A stretch of DNA of 33,634 bases from JAPUDQ01 sp049291395 (GCA_049291395.1 JBATPJ010000023.1:1-33634), one strand, 5' to 3'; shown: positions 21,904 through 29,738, counted from the stretch's first letter. Notes: a model not told the origin generated them from the sequence alone. Made by a program: numbers and translations.

Positions 21904-22710
21904 ATGGGCAAGGGCAACGGGTTTACGGTCATAGAGGTTATAATCTTTTTGGCGATCAGCGGCCTCTTGCTGACGATGGCCCTGATTGGATCTGGCCAGA
22001 TGGCGCGCCAACAACGGTTTACTGATTCAGTCAACGGCCTCCAGAGCAACTTGCAGCGCGAGTATGAGAGTGTGGCAAGTGGTGTCAATATTCGCAGTGC
22101 CGCAGATGTATGCTCAGAATCTAATGTTCAGCCTGGCCGCGCGAAGTGTGTCATCATGGGGAGAGTATTATCTTTTGATGAGACTGGTGTTACAGTAAAT
22201 TCTCGTCCCGTTACCGGGGTCCCGGCAGTTGAGACAGGTACTACCTATGATCAGATACAGGCAGCAGGGCCCACCATTATGGATCAAGACAACACGTCAT
22301 TTACACTGAGTTGGGGTGCGACGTTTCAGGTGGCTTCTCGCGCGAGTGGAGTGCTGACAAGTGAGCCGGCTATGGCAGCGGCTTCTGCAGCCGTTCCGAC
22401 CCCTCGTGCTAAGATAAATAATCTCGCATTTCTCAGGAGTCCTTACTCGACACAGATTGTCTCGTATTACTTCTATTCATCTGGCACATCGCTGGGGACC
22501 GTACAAACTGCACTTACGAAAGCAGTTCTTGTCGCCAGTGCGACACAAACTGCTTCGACCACTGGAGCGATATGTATCCACAACACGGCGGATTGGTCGA
22601 CCAATGGGCCGATTGCGGCGATCACATTGAGCGGCACCGGTTCGGCAGGCATTGATACAAACTTTCAACCAACTAAAGGGTCAACGGGAGTCGAATTATG
22701 CTACAACTAG
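21904..22710 (+). CDS. prepilin-like protein (minor pilin), 268 aa
   Basis: Starting at the ATG at 21904 the protein reads MGKGNG then FTVIEVIIFLAISGLLLTMA: a class III leader with Glu5 kept. After the pilin helix (RFTDSVNGLQSNLQREYESV) there is a large beta-rich head with Cys in SAADVCSES, AKCVIMG, GAICIHN and VELCYN. An upstream GTG would give an implausibly long leader, hence the start chosen. Minor pilins prime assembly and may sit at the tip. The 3' end overlaps the next gene by 13 nt. Confidence 0.85.
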   Translation: MGKGNGFTVIEVIIFLAISGLLLTMALIGSGQMARQQRFTDSVNGLQSNLQREYESVASGVNIRSAADVCSESNVQPGRAKCVIMGRVLSFDETGVTVNSRPVTGVPAVETGTTYDQIQAAGPTIMDQDNTSFTLSWGATFQVASRASGVLTSEPAMAAASAAVPTPRAKINNLAFLRSPYSTQIVSYYFYSSGTSLGTVQTALTKAVLVASATQTASTTGAICIHNTADWSTNGPIAAITLSGTGSAGIDTNFQPTKGSTGVELCYN

Positions 22711-23318
22711 ACCGGGAGCGTGGTGATACGATCATCGAAGTTATCCTAGCGTGCTCTATCCTGGCGCTTATCACGGTCGCTGGGTTCTCTATCATGCAAC
22801 GAGCATCAGCAAGTGCCTATGATGCTCTTGAGCGATCTCAGGTTCGACTGGAGCTCAACCGTCAAAATGAACTATTAAACTATCTGCGTGATGCCTACAT
22901 CACCGCTGAAGTCACCGGCCAGCAGATCCCTGCATCATCTGACGTAGGGTATGCGACCAATCCTGCAGCTATCTGGCAGCGAATCAGTGACAGACTGACG
23001 ACCAATGCAAGTGACACGGGTACAGCAGCGCCAGGTCTCAACACATGTACGATTCCAAGCTCCAGCGACAAGGACTCATTTTATATTACTCGCAATGGCT
23101 CGAACGAAGTTATCGTCGGCACGGCTGCTATTGTTGCCGCTACCGGGCTTCCCGAACCGGGCAAAGGCCTATGGGTCAAGCGGGTCAAGCCGAGCGGCTA
23201 CAACGCGATGAATGCGAAACGGCGCTACATGGACTTTTATATACTGTCATGCTGGCAGACGACGTCGGCTGCGATACAGTACATGTCATCGATTGCGAGG
23301 ATATATGTACCAGAGTAG
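22698..23318 (+). CDS. prepilin-like protein (PilV/GspI-like minor pilin), 206 aa
   Basis: MLQLDRERG is followed by DTIIEVILACSILALITVAG. Gly(-1) and Glu5 are present, but the usual Phe1 is replaced by Asp (G-D-T-I-I-E). The pilin helix continues (MQRASASAYDALERSQVRLE), and the head contains LNTCTIPSSSDKDSFYITRN and FYILSCWQTT. The gene overlaps both neighbours, showing tight coupling in a minor-pilin operon. The Asp1 leader variant should still be a PilD substrate because cleavage depends on Gly(-1). Confidence 0.82.
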   Translation: MLQLDRERGDTIIEVILACSILALITVAGFSIMQRASASAYDALERSQVRLELNRQNELLNYLRDAYITAEVTGQQIPASSDVGYATNPAAIWQRISDRLTTNASDTGTAAPGLNTCTIPSSSDKDSFYITRNGSNEVIVGTAAIVAATGLPEPGKGLWVKRVKPSGYNAMNAKRRYMDFYILSCWQTTSAAIQYMSSIARIYVPE

Positions 23319-23922
23319 ACGACATACCACAGACGGCTTTACACTGATTGAGCTGCTGCTCGCTATGGGTGGAATCGCATTTTTGCTCCTCTTTATCGTC
23401 TTTGCTATCGTCCATGTCACTGGTCTCTATACAAAAGGCATTACTATCCGCCAGATCAACCAAGTTGGTCGACAGCTAACCGACGAGATCAGCCGTAGCG
23501 TTCGGTATGGTGGCTCGGTCACATCACTCCCAGACAACAATCGTCTTTGTGTTGCTGGGCGAGCGTATATATGGAATACACCAGCTGCGCCAAATACGAA
23601 CAAGTTTGCGAGTCCCGGTAACCCATCAGTGACATTTGTCAGTATCGACGACAGTAAATACTGTGAGGTTGCTCATAAAGACGACTACATACCGACGAGC
23701 GCCAGGACGGTAGTTGGCAGTCTCGTCAGCGTCCAAGTCTTCAGTGTCACACAAGTTGGGGCGGCGCCACTCTACGACGTACAAGCGATACTCTCGACGA
23801 CTGGCGCCAACGCGCCGACGGTGACGACAGTGGGTGGGGTGACGACATATGAGTGTAGCCCGCAGTTTGGCCAGTTCTGTGCATTTGGTGAATTTAAGAC
23901 AACGGTATATGCAAGAGATTAA
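23305..23922 (+). CDS. prepilin-like protein (PilW/GspJ-like minor pilin), 205 aa
   Basis: From the ATG at 23305: MYQSRRHTTDG, then FTLIELLLAMGGIAFLLLFI, a textbook class III signal. I prefer this start because GAGG lies at 23297-23300 and an earlier start would lengthen the leader by 31 residues. The helix is followed by KGITIRQINQVGRQLTDEIS and a beta-rich head (RLCVAGRAYIW, SKYCEVAHKDDY, TYECSPQFGQFCAFGEF). The PilW/GspJ-like motif is the early EISRSVRYGG. It overlaps the previous gene by 14 nt; AAGGAG for the next gene overlaps its stop. Confidence 0.82.
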   Translation: MYQSRRHTTDGFTLIELLLAMGGIAFLLLFIVFAIVHVTGLYTKGITIRQINQVGRQLTDEISRSVRYGGSVTSLPDNNRLCVAGRAYIWNTPAAPNTNKFASPGNPSVTFVSIDDSKYCEVAHKDDYIPTSARTVVGSLVSVQVFSVTQVGAAPLYDVQAILSTTGANAPTVTTVGGVTTYECSPQFGQFCAFGEFKTTVYARD

Positions 23923-23934
23923 GGAGTAGGGCCC

Positions 23935-25095
23935 ATGACACGACGACATCATCAACAATCCGGTATGGTCTCTATCCTCGTCGTCATGTTTTTTATGATA
24001 TTTATGTCGCTGCTTATCGTTGGCTTCGTCAAGATCATGAGTGACGAGCAGCGTCAGGCAACCGACAACGACCTCTCGGCGAGTGCGCTCGCAGCGGCAC
24101 AGAGTGGAGTGGAGGATGGCAAACGGATATTGCTCCACTGTGCGTCGGGTGCCGATAGCGGAGCCCCATGCAATAACGCCCTATCAAGTGGTGTGAGTCA
24201 GGACTGTAGCGTCCTTACTGATAACAACAGTAATAACATCCGCTCTCAGCTGGGTATTACGATGGATACGAACAAAGATATCATTGTCGGCGATACGACC
24301 TATCAGCAGCGATATACCTGTCTGTTGATTAAAAAAGACACCGGCAATGTCGAGCTACCACTGAGTGAAGGACGTAGCGAGATCATCCAGCTTGATGTTG
24401 TTGGCAGCTCGTTTGATCAGCTCGATCTAGCATGGGGGACGCGGGACAACCCCCAGTCGTTCAACGCAAATAACGCGATTTATACCGCGCTGCCGACTAA
24501 TGCTGGCTGGACATATGGAGCACCCGCATTACCAAAGCCGGCACTACTGAGAGTACAATTTATATCGTATACGACAAATCCGAACTCCATCGATCTTGAT
24601 GCAACAGAGCGTAATTCGCGAACATTATTTATACTACCCGTTGCATCGACGGTTGCGAGCGGTACAGCCTCAAGCTCGATCAGCGCTGATGTTCGCGCGA
24701 TTTCGTACGATGCGTTGCGAACAGGAGGAGTGCCAATCATCTACGGCAGCTGCACGATGAATGCTAACCAGGGTTATAACTGTACGAAGAAACTAACCGG
24801 CTTCACCGCATCAGGTTCACTCGGGTACTATATGCGGGTTACGCCGTACTATGCCGATACACCTGCTATTCTTACGATCACTCCTTCGAACGCCGGCGCC
24901 CCTGTCCTCTTTAGTAACGTCCAGCCTGAGATCGATGTAACGGGTCGGGCGAACGACGTCTTCCGCCGTGTCAAAGCCCGTGTCCAGTATGCCGTGCCAG
25001 ACCTTCTGATCCCAGAGTATGCTCTTGAGACGGCAGCGCCGGTCTGCAAGAACATCATTGTTGCTGATGCAGCGAACTCACAGTATTGTCCGTGA
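23935..25095 (+). CDS. PilX-like pilus protein, 386 aa
   Basis: MTRRHHQQSG precedes a hydrophobic helix (MVSILVVMFFMIFMSLLIVG). This resembles the PilX/GspK class, whose signal lacks the typical FTLIE and often Glu5; here the helix continues as FVKIMSDEQRQATDNDLSAS with ALAAAQSGVEDGKRILL, the characteristic PilX 'AxxAAxSGxE' stretch. The long head is beta-rich (AILTITPSNAGAPVLFSNVQ, DVFRRVKARVQYAVPDLLIP). GspK/PilX-type proteins cap the pilus tip. Ribosome site AAGGAG at 23921-23926. It converges with the recombinase gene, only 4 nt apart and with no visible terminator. Confidence 0.82.
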   Translation: MTRRHHQQSGMVSILVVMFFMIFMSLLIVGFVKIMSDEQRQATDNDLSASALAAAQSGVEDGKRILLHCASGADSGAPCNNALSSGVSQDCSVLTDNNSNNIRSQLGITMDTNKDIIVGDTTYQQRYTCLLIKKDTGNVELPLSEGRSEIIQLDVVGSSFDQLDLAWGTRDNPQSFNANNAIYTALPTNAGWTYGAPALPKPALLRVQFISYTTNPNSIDLDATERNSRTLFILPVASTVASGTASSSISADVRAISYDALRTGGVPIIYGSCTMNANQGYNCTKKLTGFTASGSLGYYMRVTPYYADTPAILTITPSNAGAPVLFSNVQPEIDVTGRANDVFRRVKARVQYAVPDLLIPEYALETAAPVCKNIIVADAANSQYCP

Positions 25096-25099
25096 GTCT

Positions 25100-26032
25100 C
25101 TAGTTTTCTTGATGCCGATGAAACCGTCGATGAACCTCATGAAGATGGGGGTCGGTGACGTGGGTATAGACCTGGGTCGTTGCGATGTTGCTGTGCCCAA
25201 GCATGGCTTGGACACTTCTGAGGTCGGCTCCATTCATGAGGAGGTCAGTCGCGAAGCTATGGCGGAGCGAGTGAGGGCTGACGTGCTTGGTGATGCCGGC
25301 CGCCCGAGCATGTGAGCTCACGATACGCTGGACTGAGCGAGGTGTCAGTCGTATATCCTCGCCCTTGACGTCAGTCGAGTCGGCGCCGCTATAGCGGATG
25401 AAGAGAGGGGTGGCACTATCGGTTCGGGCGCGGAGATATTCGGCCAGCCACTCGCTGGCCTCGGGGCTGACGAAGACGGGTCGGTCTTTTTGGCCTTTGC
25501 CACGGACCATGAATTCACCCCGTGCGAGATTGATATGGTCACGGTTGAGGTTGCAGAGCTCGGAGACACGAAGACCCGAGCTAAAAAGTAGCTCGATGAT
25601 GGCGCGATCACGGAGACCTTTGGCATCATCTGTTTTGATCGCCTCGATCAGTCGGATGACTTCATCGCTCGTCAGGAAGGTGACTTGTTTGCGTCGGGCT
25701 TTTGGCAGCTCTATCTTCTCGGGCGTCAGTGTTACGATACCACGTTTGCTACAGTAGCCGAGGAAACTTCGGAGCGCAATCAAGTGGTAGCTCTGGGTGA
25801 GCGTGCCGAGGGTGTCACCATCAGCCGCTTCATAACGGTTGAGCCAGAGACGCCATTTTCGGACCAGCTCAGCATCGAGGATGGCGATCGGTTCATCACC
25901 GGCAAATTCGATCAGTCGCTGGAGGTAGAGGTAGTAATTCTCGGCAGTTTTTTGGCTGCGGCCACGCTCGACCTCGATGTGTTCGATGAAGTCACTGATC
26001 AGTTCGGAGAGGTAGTGTTGTGAATCAGCCAT
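25100..26032 (-). CDS. xerC: Xer-type tyrosine recombinase
   Basis: Xer recombinases resolve chromosome dimers at dif under FtsK control. The 310-residue protein, read from the ATG at 26032, has the N-terminal SAM-like core-binding domain (LISDFIEHIEVERGRSQKTA) and the catalytic domain with all six residues: Arg155 (SSGLRVSEL), Lys179 (VRGKGQKDR), His254 and Arg257 (SPHSLRHSFATDLL), His280 (LGHSNIATTQ) and Tyr289 (VYTHVTD). An in-frame start 48 nt upstream exists but the shorter form matches the family and the -10 box. No integrase-type flanking attachment sites are visible, so a housekeeping role with the FtsK at the window start is favoured. It is divergent from uppP. The exact subfamily (XerC, XerD, XerA) is undecided. 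Confidence 0.9.
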   Translation of the reverse strand: MADSQHYLSELISDFIEHIEVERGRSQKTAENYYLYLQRLIEFAGDEPIAILDAELVRKWRLWLNRYEAADGDTLGTLTQSYHLIALRSFLGYCSKRGIVTLTPEKIELPKARRKQVTFLTSDEVIRLIEAIKTDDAKGLRDRAIIELLFSSGLRVSELCNLNRDHINLARGEFMVRGKGQKDRPVFVSPEASEWLAEYLRARTDSATPLFIRYSGADSTDVKGEDIRLTPRSVQRIVSSHARAAGITKHVSPHSLRHSFATDLLMNGADLRSVQAMLGHSNIATTQVYTHVTDPHLHEVHRRFHRHQEN

Positions 26033-26038
26033 ATCTAT

Positions 26039-26044
26039 AGCATA
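26039..26044 (-). promoter_or_regulatory. -10 box for the Xer gene, leaderless
   Basis: On the minus strand TATGCT ends 6 nt before the ATG at 26032. No Shine-Dalgarno is visible. Confidence 0.4.
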
Positions 26045-26098
26045 AGTCGTTTGCTGATATTTTGCGAGGTACCTGCCCAATACTCACTATATTTCCGT

Positions 26099-26104
26099 TA
26101 TACT
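26099..26104 (+). promoter_or_regulatory. -10 box TATACT for uppP, leaderless
   Basis: TATACT ends 8 nt before the ATG at 26113; the -35 region is weak. Confidence 0.5.
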
Positions 26105-26112
26105 GTAGGGGT

Positions 26113-26904
26113 ATGACAATCATCGAAGCAATCGTGCTAGGCGCTATCCAAGGTCTCACTGAGTTTATTCCGATCTCCAGCTCTGGCCATCTGGTGATCG
26201 CACAGTACTTCATGAGTGGGGCAAGTGATCATCTGTTCCTGGAGTGGATCAATATCGGGACGGTTCTGGCGCTCCTTATTTATTTTCGTCGCCGTATCGT
26301 AGACATCATCACAACGATTATTACCCAGAAGGATTATCGACTCGCCAGGAATATCGTGATCGCTATGCTGCCAGCCGGACTAGCCGGGTATGTTCTTGCT
26401 GATTTTATCGAGGGTAACGCGTTTTTTGGCAGTCCATGGGTGGTCGCGGTGACGCTTGCGGTTGTTGGTATCATCTTGATCGTTGTCGACAAGCTGCCGC
26501 ACAAAAGCAAGGTGACAAATGAGGCTGAGCTACCCCCATCGCGAGCGCTGATGATCGGGTTTGTGCAGATACTTGCGCTGATCCCAGGGACATCTCGATC
26601 CGGTAGCACCATCATCGCCGGTCGCCTCATGGGACTGAGTGCGGCCCATGCTGCTGAGTTTAGCTTCCTCGTCTCGATCCCTATCATGCTCGGCGTGATC
26701 GCTAAGCTGATGATCAAATCTACGGATCGACTGTACCTCATGGACAATCTCACGCCGCTCATCGTCAGCAATCTTGTCGCCCTCGTGACAGGGCTTATCG
26801 CAGTCCGATTTCTGATGCGTTATCTCGAGAAACATCCGCTGAGCATCTTCGGCTGGTATCGTTTGGCGCTTTCAGTGGTACTGGTTGTGACCCTTCTCTG
26901 GTAA
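26113..26904 (+). CDS. uppP: undecaprenyl-diphosphate phosphatase
   Basis: UppP (BacA) recycles the lipid carrier for peptidoglycan and glycan export by dephosphorylating undecaprenyl diphosphate at the membrane. From the ATG at 26113 the 263 residues open with MTIIEAIVLGAIQGLTEFIP and ISSSGHLVIAQYF, the first conserved block with the catalytic Glu and Ser. The second is LIPGTSRSGSTIIAGRLMGL. Seven or eight membrane helices are apparent; length is typical (~265-275). A TTG further upstream is rejected as start because this ATG gives the family N-terminus and directly follows a -10 box. ndk follows after 31 nt. Confidence 0.95.
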   Translation: MTIIEAIVLGAIQGLTEFIPISSSGHLVIAQYFMSGASDHLFLEWINIGTVLALLIYFRRRIVDIITTIITQKDYRLARNIVIAMLPAGLAGYVLADFIEGNAFFGSPWVVAVTLAVVGIILIVVDKLPHKSKVTNEAELPPSRALMIGFVQILALIPGTSRSGSTIIAGRLMGLSAAHAAEFSFLVSIPIMLGVIAKLMIKSTDRLYLMDNLTPLIVSNLVALVTGLIAVRFLMRYLEKHPLSIFGWYRLALSVVLVVTLLW

Positions 26905-26935
26905 AATAGATCTATAAAGCAAAGGAGAAACCATA

Positions 26936-27454
26936 ATGGAACGAACCCTAGTCGTATTTAAACCCGATGCCGTACAGCGCGGTATCATTGGTGAGATCCT
27001 GACACGTTTTGAGCGTGCCGGTCTCAAGATCATTGGCATGAAGATGATCGAGCCAGATGAAGATCACTACTACCACCACTATGAGACGATCGGCAAGATG
27101 GTCTCTCGTCGCGGGGAAGCGCAATTCCGCGTCCAGCTCGGTGCCATGCAAGAAGGCCCAGTGGTCGCGATGATACTGCAAGGCGTCGAAGCTGTCGGGC
27201 TGGTTCGTAAGATGGTAGGCGCGACTAATACCAAAGAAGCCGCACCGGGTACGATCCGCGGCGACTACGCGCACGCCAGTCTCGACTACGTCAACAAGCA
27301 CAATGTCGCATTGCCAACGATCGTCCATGCCTCTGGTGATGTCGATGAAGCGGAACTGGAGATATCGCACTGGTTTAGTGATGATCAGATCTATGATGAC
27401 TACATGACGGTTCACGAGCATTTCACACAACCTCGACCACAGCCGAAGAAGTAG
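26936..27454 (+). CDS. ndk: nucleoside diphosphate kinase
   Basis: NDK balances NTP pools by phosphate transfer through a phospho-histidine. The 172-residue protein starts MERTLVVFKPDAVQRGIIGE, as usual, and has MVGATNTKEAAPGTIRGDYA and the active-site His131 in PTIVHASGDVDEAE (family: NIIHGSDS, so the flanking residues differ). It is ~25-30 residues longer than most bacterial NDKs: about 17 residues (HASLDYVNKHNVALPT) sit between the GTIRGD block and the His, and the C-terminus carries a Pro/Lys tail. AAAGGAG stands before the ATG. For an organism with limited nucleotide synthesis this enzyme is central (inference). Confidence 0.94.
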   Translation: MERTLVVFKPDAVQRGIIGEILTRFERAGLKIIGMKMIEPDEDHYYHHYETIGKMVSRRGEAQFRVQLGAMQEGPVVAMILQGVEAVGLVRKMVGATNTKEAAPGTIRGDYAHASLDYVNKHNVALPTIVHASGDVDEAELEISHWFSDDQIYDDYMTVHEHFTQPRPQPKK

Positions 27455-27456
27455 GC

Positions 27457-27462
27457 TATACT
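27457..27462 (+). promoter_or_regulatory. -10 box TATACT for tRNA-Arg
   Basis: TATACT right after the ndk stop places the start site near 27469, six bases before the mature tRNA 5' end. The -35 region is weak. Confidence 0.45.
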
Positions 27463-27474
27463 ATGGGGGTACAC

Positions 27475-27549
27475 GCCCCCATAGTTCAATGGATAAAATA
27501 GCTCCGTCCTAAGGAGAAGCTCTAGGTTCGAATCCTGGTGGGGGCACCA
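27475..27549 (+). tRNA. tRNA-Arg (anticodon CCT)
   Basis: Acceptor GCCCCCA pairs fully with TGGGGGC. The anticodon loop GTCCTAA gives CCT (decoding AGG), and the T arm is CTAGG-TTCGAAT-CCTGG. CCA is encoded (27547-27549). The D arm GTTCAATGGATAAAATAGC is normal. An 11-nt-spaced terminator-like stem follows. Confidence 0.95.
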
Positions 27550-27554
27550 GGCGC

Positions 27555-27585
27555 ATTTAAAGACACCCGTAGGGTGTTTTTAAAT
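27555..27585 (+). terminator. terminator after tRNA-Arg
   Basis: A 14-bp stem (ATTTAAAGACACCC, 27555-27568, with GGGTGTTTTTAAAT, 27572-27585), one G-T pair and a 3-nt loop GTA. The A-rich and T-rich sides make it usable in both directions. A further hairpin GGCTCGT-CTCT-ACGAGCC lies at 27588-27605. Confidence 0.8.
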
Positions 27586-27671
27586 GTGGCTCGTCTCTAC
27601 GAGCCAGTTCGAACCGTTGGTTTTTATATATCTCGTCTCGAGCTGGGCTACAAGCCTCTAGCCATATACGA

Positions 27672-27677
27672 TATACT
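27672..27677 (+). promoter_or_regulatory. -10 box TATACT for the PH-domain gene, leaderless
   Basis: TATACT ends 6 nt before the ATG at 27684. No Shine-Dalgarno. Confidence 0.5.
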
Positions 27678-27683
27678 AGTCAC

Positions 27684-28229
27684 ATGAAGCAATTTGAGGG
27701 CCAGCATGAAGGTGAGGAGATACTCTTTGTGTTTCGTCGCCACATCATCGCGATGCGCAAAGGGTTCTATCTGCTACTGATTCCATTTCTCGTCATGTCG
27801 CTGCCGGCGCTTGTCATACCGCTGGTGCCCTATGACCGAGTCCCCGAGTGGTGGGCTGATCCTCTCAACCTCTTGATGCTCTCGATGATAGGCTTTGGTG
27901 TCGGGCTCATACTCTTTGGCTATCAGTGGATGGGCTGGTATTTTAGTGTCTATATCGTGACCAGTCTCCGACTGCGACAGCTGAACCAAGCAGGATTTTT
28001 CGGCAAGAGCGTTATCGACCTAGGCCTCACAAAAATTCAAAACATCAGCTATAATGTAGAAGGATTTACAGCGGCACTCTTTGGATTTGGCACTATCGTC
28101 GTGCAGACCTACGTCGGCGACCTTGTGCTTGATCGTATCCACAATCCAGAGCAGGTATATAACAAACTACAAGATGCTGTTCGCGCAGCGCAAAAGAGTG
28201 GGGCACAACAAGAAAATGAAGCGGATTAA
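27684..28229 (+). CDS. PH domain-containing membrane protein (YdbS/bPH2-like)
   Basis: 181 residues. After EILFVFRRHIIAMRKGFYLL come two membrane helices (GFYLLLIPFLVMSLPALVIP and LLMLSMIGFGVGLILFGYQW), then a bacterial PH-like domain: WMGWYFSVYIVTSLRLRQLN, GFFGKSVIDLGLTKIQNISY, ALFGFGTIVVQT. The pattern 'yvvTs.Rl..rq.GffgrsvidlplskIqnis' is typical of bPH2 proteins. These are membrane-bound and of unclear role; some associate with lipid or stress functions. It overlaps the start of the parvulin-like gene by 14 nt, forming a two-gene operon. Confidence 0.85.
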   Translation: MKQFEGQHEGEEILFVFRRHIIAMRKGFYLLLIPFLVMSLPALVIPLVPYDRVPEWWADPLNLLMLSMIGFGVGLILFGYQWMGWYFSVYIVTSLRLRQLNQAGFFGKSVIDLGLTKIQNISYNVEGFTAALFGFGTIVVQTYVGDLVLDRIHNPEQVYNKLQDAVRAAQKSGAQQENEAD

Positions 28230-29262
28230 ACAACACCTAACCAAATTGCGACGCAAAAAGCAGCCAGCCGAAGACAAGCTGGATAGTCGTATTACCAATG
28301 AGACAGTCGCGGAGCACCGTGAACAGATCATCGCTGGCGGCAAACGGTTCAAGTACCCGGTGCAATACTCACGCCACAAACTGGTGATCAACTCTACACT
28401 GATCGCGCTCGGCGCTATCCTGCTCGCCGCGATCTTGTTTTGGTGGCAGCTCTATCCCATGCAAAACAGCTCGAAGTTTATGTATCGCATGACGCAGATC
28501 ATCCCCGTACCGATCGCGAGTGTCGATGGCGAGAGTGTGCCGTATAGTACCTACCTCAAACGATTCCGTAGTAGTGTTCACTATCTTCAAGAACAAGTAA
28601 ACCTCAACATCGACAGCAAAGATGGCAAAAAAGAACTCGAATATCGCAAGCGCGAAGAGCTCAACAACGCGATCAAAGACGCCTATGCGACGAAACTAGC
28701 TCGTGAGAACAAAGTCACTGTGACGGATGGTGAAGTGGATGCATTTATCAAATCAGACCTCGAGTCAAAGAAGGTCACTGAGCGCACCTACGAAAAGACG
28801 GTGCTCAATACGTTTTACGATTGGTCGATGGCCGACTATCGCAGCGTTGTTAAAGCTGAACTGCTGAGGCGCAAAGTCGCGTTTGCGATCGATGGCCCGG
28901 CCCGCGATAAGGCAGATCGTGTCATGGCGGCGCTACGCGCCCCAGATCCTGACTTTGGAGCCATCGCGAAGGCGGAGTCAGATGATGAACCGACCAAGCA
29001 AAATGGTGGCGATACAGGAGACATCCCACTCAAGACACTCGATATGAGTGGCGTTATCGCAGCCGTGAATAAGCTCACTGCAGGTCAGATGACAGAGCTT
29101 ATCTACGGGACGGACGGCTATTATGTAGCAAAATTGACATCGAAAAACGCAACATCAGTTCGTTATCAGGTGATCAAGGTCACACTGACTGAATTTGATA
29201 AGAGACTTGCCGATGTCAAACAAGCAGGGAAGATCAAAGAATTTATCACCGTCGCTCAGTAG
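28216..29262 (+). CDS. membrane-anchored parvulin-type (PpiC/SurA-like) peptidyl-prolyl isomerase, 348 aa
   Basis: From the ATG at 28216 (MKRIKQHLTKLRRKKQ) the protein has a basic cytoplasmic ~55 residues, one membrane helix (LVINSTLIALGAILLAAILF, ~56-76), then an extracellular SurA_N-like helical region (EELNNAIKDAYATKLARENK and VTDGEVDAFIKSDLES) and a parvulin-like domain (DPDFGAIAKAESDDEPTKQN, GGDTGDIPLKTLDM, LTAGQMTELIYGTDGYYVAK). Such proteins fold exported proteins at the outer face of the membrane. The start is supported by overlap with the PH-domain gene and by the basic-plus-helix topology; the frame stays open upstream inside that gene but in a different codon context. It may serve secreted proteins such as the pilins (inference). 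Confidence 0.82.
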   Translation: MKRIKQHLTKLRRKKQPAEDKLDSRITNETVAEHREQIIAGGKRFKYPVQYSRHKLVINSTLIALGAILLAAILFWWQLYPMQNSSKFMYRMTQIIPVPIASVDGESVPYSTYLKRFRSSVHYLQEQVNLNIDSKDGKKELEYRKREELNNAIKDAYATKLARENKVTVTDGEVDAFIKSDLESKKVTERTYEKTVLNTFYDWSMADYRSVVKAELLRRKVAFAIDGPARDKADRVMAALRAPDPDFGAIAKAESDDEPTKQNGGDTGDIPLKTLDMSGVIAAVNKLTAGQMTELIYGTDGYYVAKLTSKNATSVRYQVIKVTLTEFDKRLADVKQAGKIKEFITVAQ

Positions 29263-29298
29263 CAGAGGCCTCCGGAGCCACGAGAGAATATGCCCCAG

Positions 29299-29327
29299 TT
29301 GCACCCTGGGCCGAAATTTGCTAAGAT
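29299..29327 (+). promoter_or_regulatory. promoter of tRNA-Asp
   Basis: TTGCAC (29299-29304), 17-nt spacer, TAAGAT (29322-29327). The -35 box sits in the loop of a hairpin CCCAG/CTGGG (29294-29310). The primary transcript would begin near 29334, before the left copy of the flanking repeat. Confidence 0.6.
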
Positions 29328-29347
29328 TACCTAGTCATTTTGCTCGG

Positions 29348-29497
29348 TAGCATTTGAAATCCTATCTGATGGGCTCGTAGTGAAGCTGGCCTATCACGCC
29401 TCCCTGTCACGGAGGAGATCGCCGGTTCGAATCCGGTCGGGCCCGCCAGATAGCATTTCAAATATCAGATTTCATCCGAACAGATAGCATTTCAAAT
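29348..29497 (+). repeat. TAGCATTTSAAAT repeats flanking tRNA-Asp
   Basis: Three direct copies of a 13-mer TAGCATTTSAAAT lie at 29348-29360, 29451-29463 and 29485-29497. In addition, ATTTGAAATCCTATCTG (29352-29368) is complementary at 16 of 17 positions to 29447-29463, so the tRNA-Asp precursor can form a long stem with the whole tRNA in its loop. The third copy overlaps the -35 box of the next tRNA promoter. Confidence 0.7.
29371..29448 (+). tRNA. tRNA-Asp (anticodon GTC)
   Basis: Acceptor GGGCTCG pairs with CGGGCCC (one T-G pair). Anticodon stem CCTCC/GGAGG is perfect, with loop CTGTCAC giving GTC. T arm GCCGG-TTCGAAT-CCGGT. Discriminator G, encoded CCA at 29446-29448. Discriminator and anticodon match bacterial tRNA-Asp. 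Confidence 0.96.
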
Positions 29498-29518
29498 CTG
29501 TCCCGTGTCATTTATAAT
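29490..29518 (+). promoter_or_regulatory. promoter of the tRNA-Thr/tRNA-Gly pair
   Basis: TTTCAA (29490-29495), 17-nt spacer, TATAAT (29513-29518). The start near 29525 leaves a ~12-nt 5' extension on pre-tRNA-Thr. Confidence 0.6.
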
Positions 29519-29536
29519 AGTGCGGTAATCGTATAT

Positions 29537-29612
29537 GCCGTTGTAGCTCAGTTGGTAGAGCATCTCATTCGTAACGAGAAGGTCGCAGGTTCAATCCCCG
29601 TCAACGGCTCCA
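29537..29612 (+). tRNA. tRNA-Thr (anticodon CGT)
   Basis: Acceptor GCCGTTG/CAACGGC is perfect. D arm GCTCAGTTGGTAGAGC. Loop TTCGTAA gives CGT. CCA is encoded (29610-29612). Two A-C mismatches occur: at the loop end of the anticodon stem (TCTCA with CGAGA) and in the T stem (GCAGG with CCCGT), which is unusual but tolerable. Confidence 0.93.
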
Positions 29613-29626
29613 CGATTACGTCGTCT

Positions 29627-29700
29627 GCGGGATTAGTACAGTGGCAGTACATTTGCTTCCCAAGCAAGAAGCGCCAGTTCGATTCTGGTATCCCGCACCA
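29627..29700 (+). tRNA. tRNA-Gly (anticodon CCC)
   Basis: Acceptor GCGGGAT pairs with ATCCCGC. D arm GTACAGTGGCAGTAC, anticodon loop TTCCCAA giving CCC, T loop TTCGATT, CCA encoded at 29698-29700. It is 14 nt after tRNA-Thr and probably co-transcribed with it. Confidence 0.95.
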
Positions 29701-29723
29701 GATACATTCTGATCTCGATAAGG

Positions 29724-29729
29724 TATAAT
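29724..29729 (+). promoter_or_regulatory. -10 box TATAAT touching the first ATG of the next gene
   Basis: TATAAT is immediately followed by an ATG at 29730, too close to be transcribed from this box. The second in-frame ATG (29739) is 9 nt away, the typical leaderless spacing here, and is therefore the preferred start. Confidence 0.5.
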
Positions 29730-29738
29730 ATGACTACA

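Noticed and set aside
25100..26032. Xer gene as integrase of a prophage or genomic island
   Set aside because: No phage or conjugation genes, no att-like direct repeats, and the gene lies among housekeeping genes; a chromosomal Xer role is simpler.
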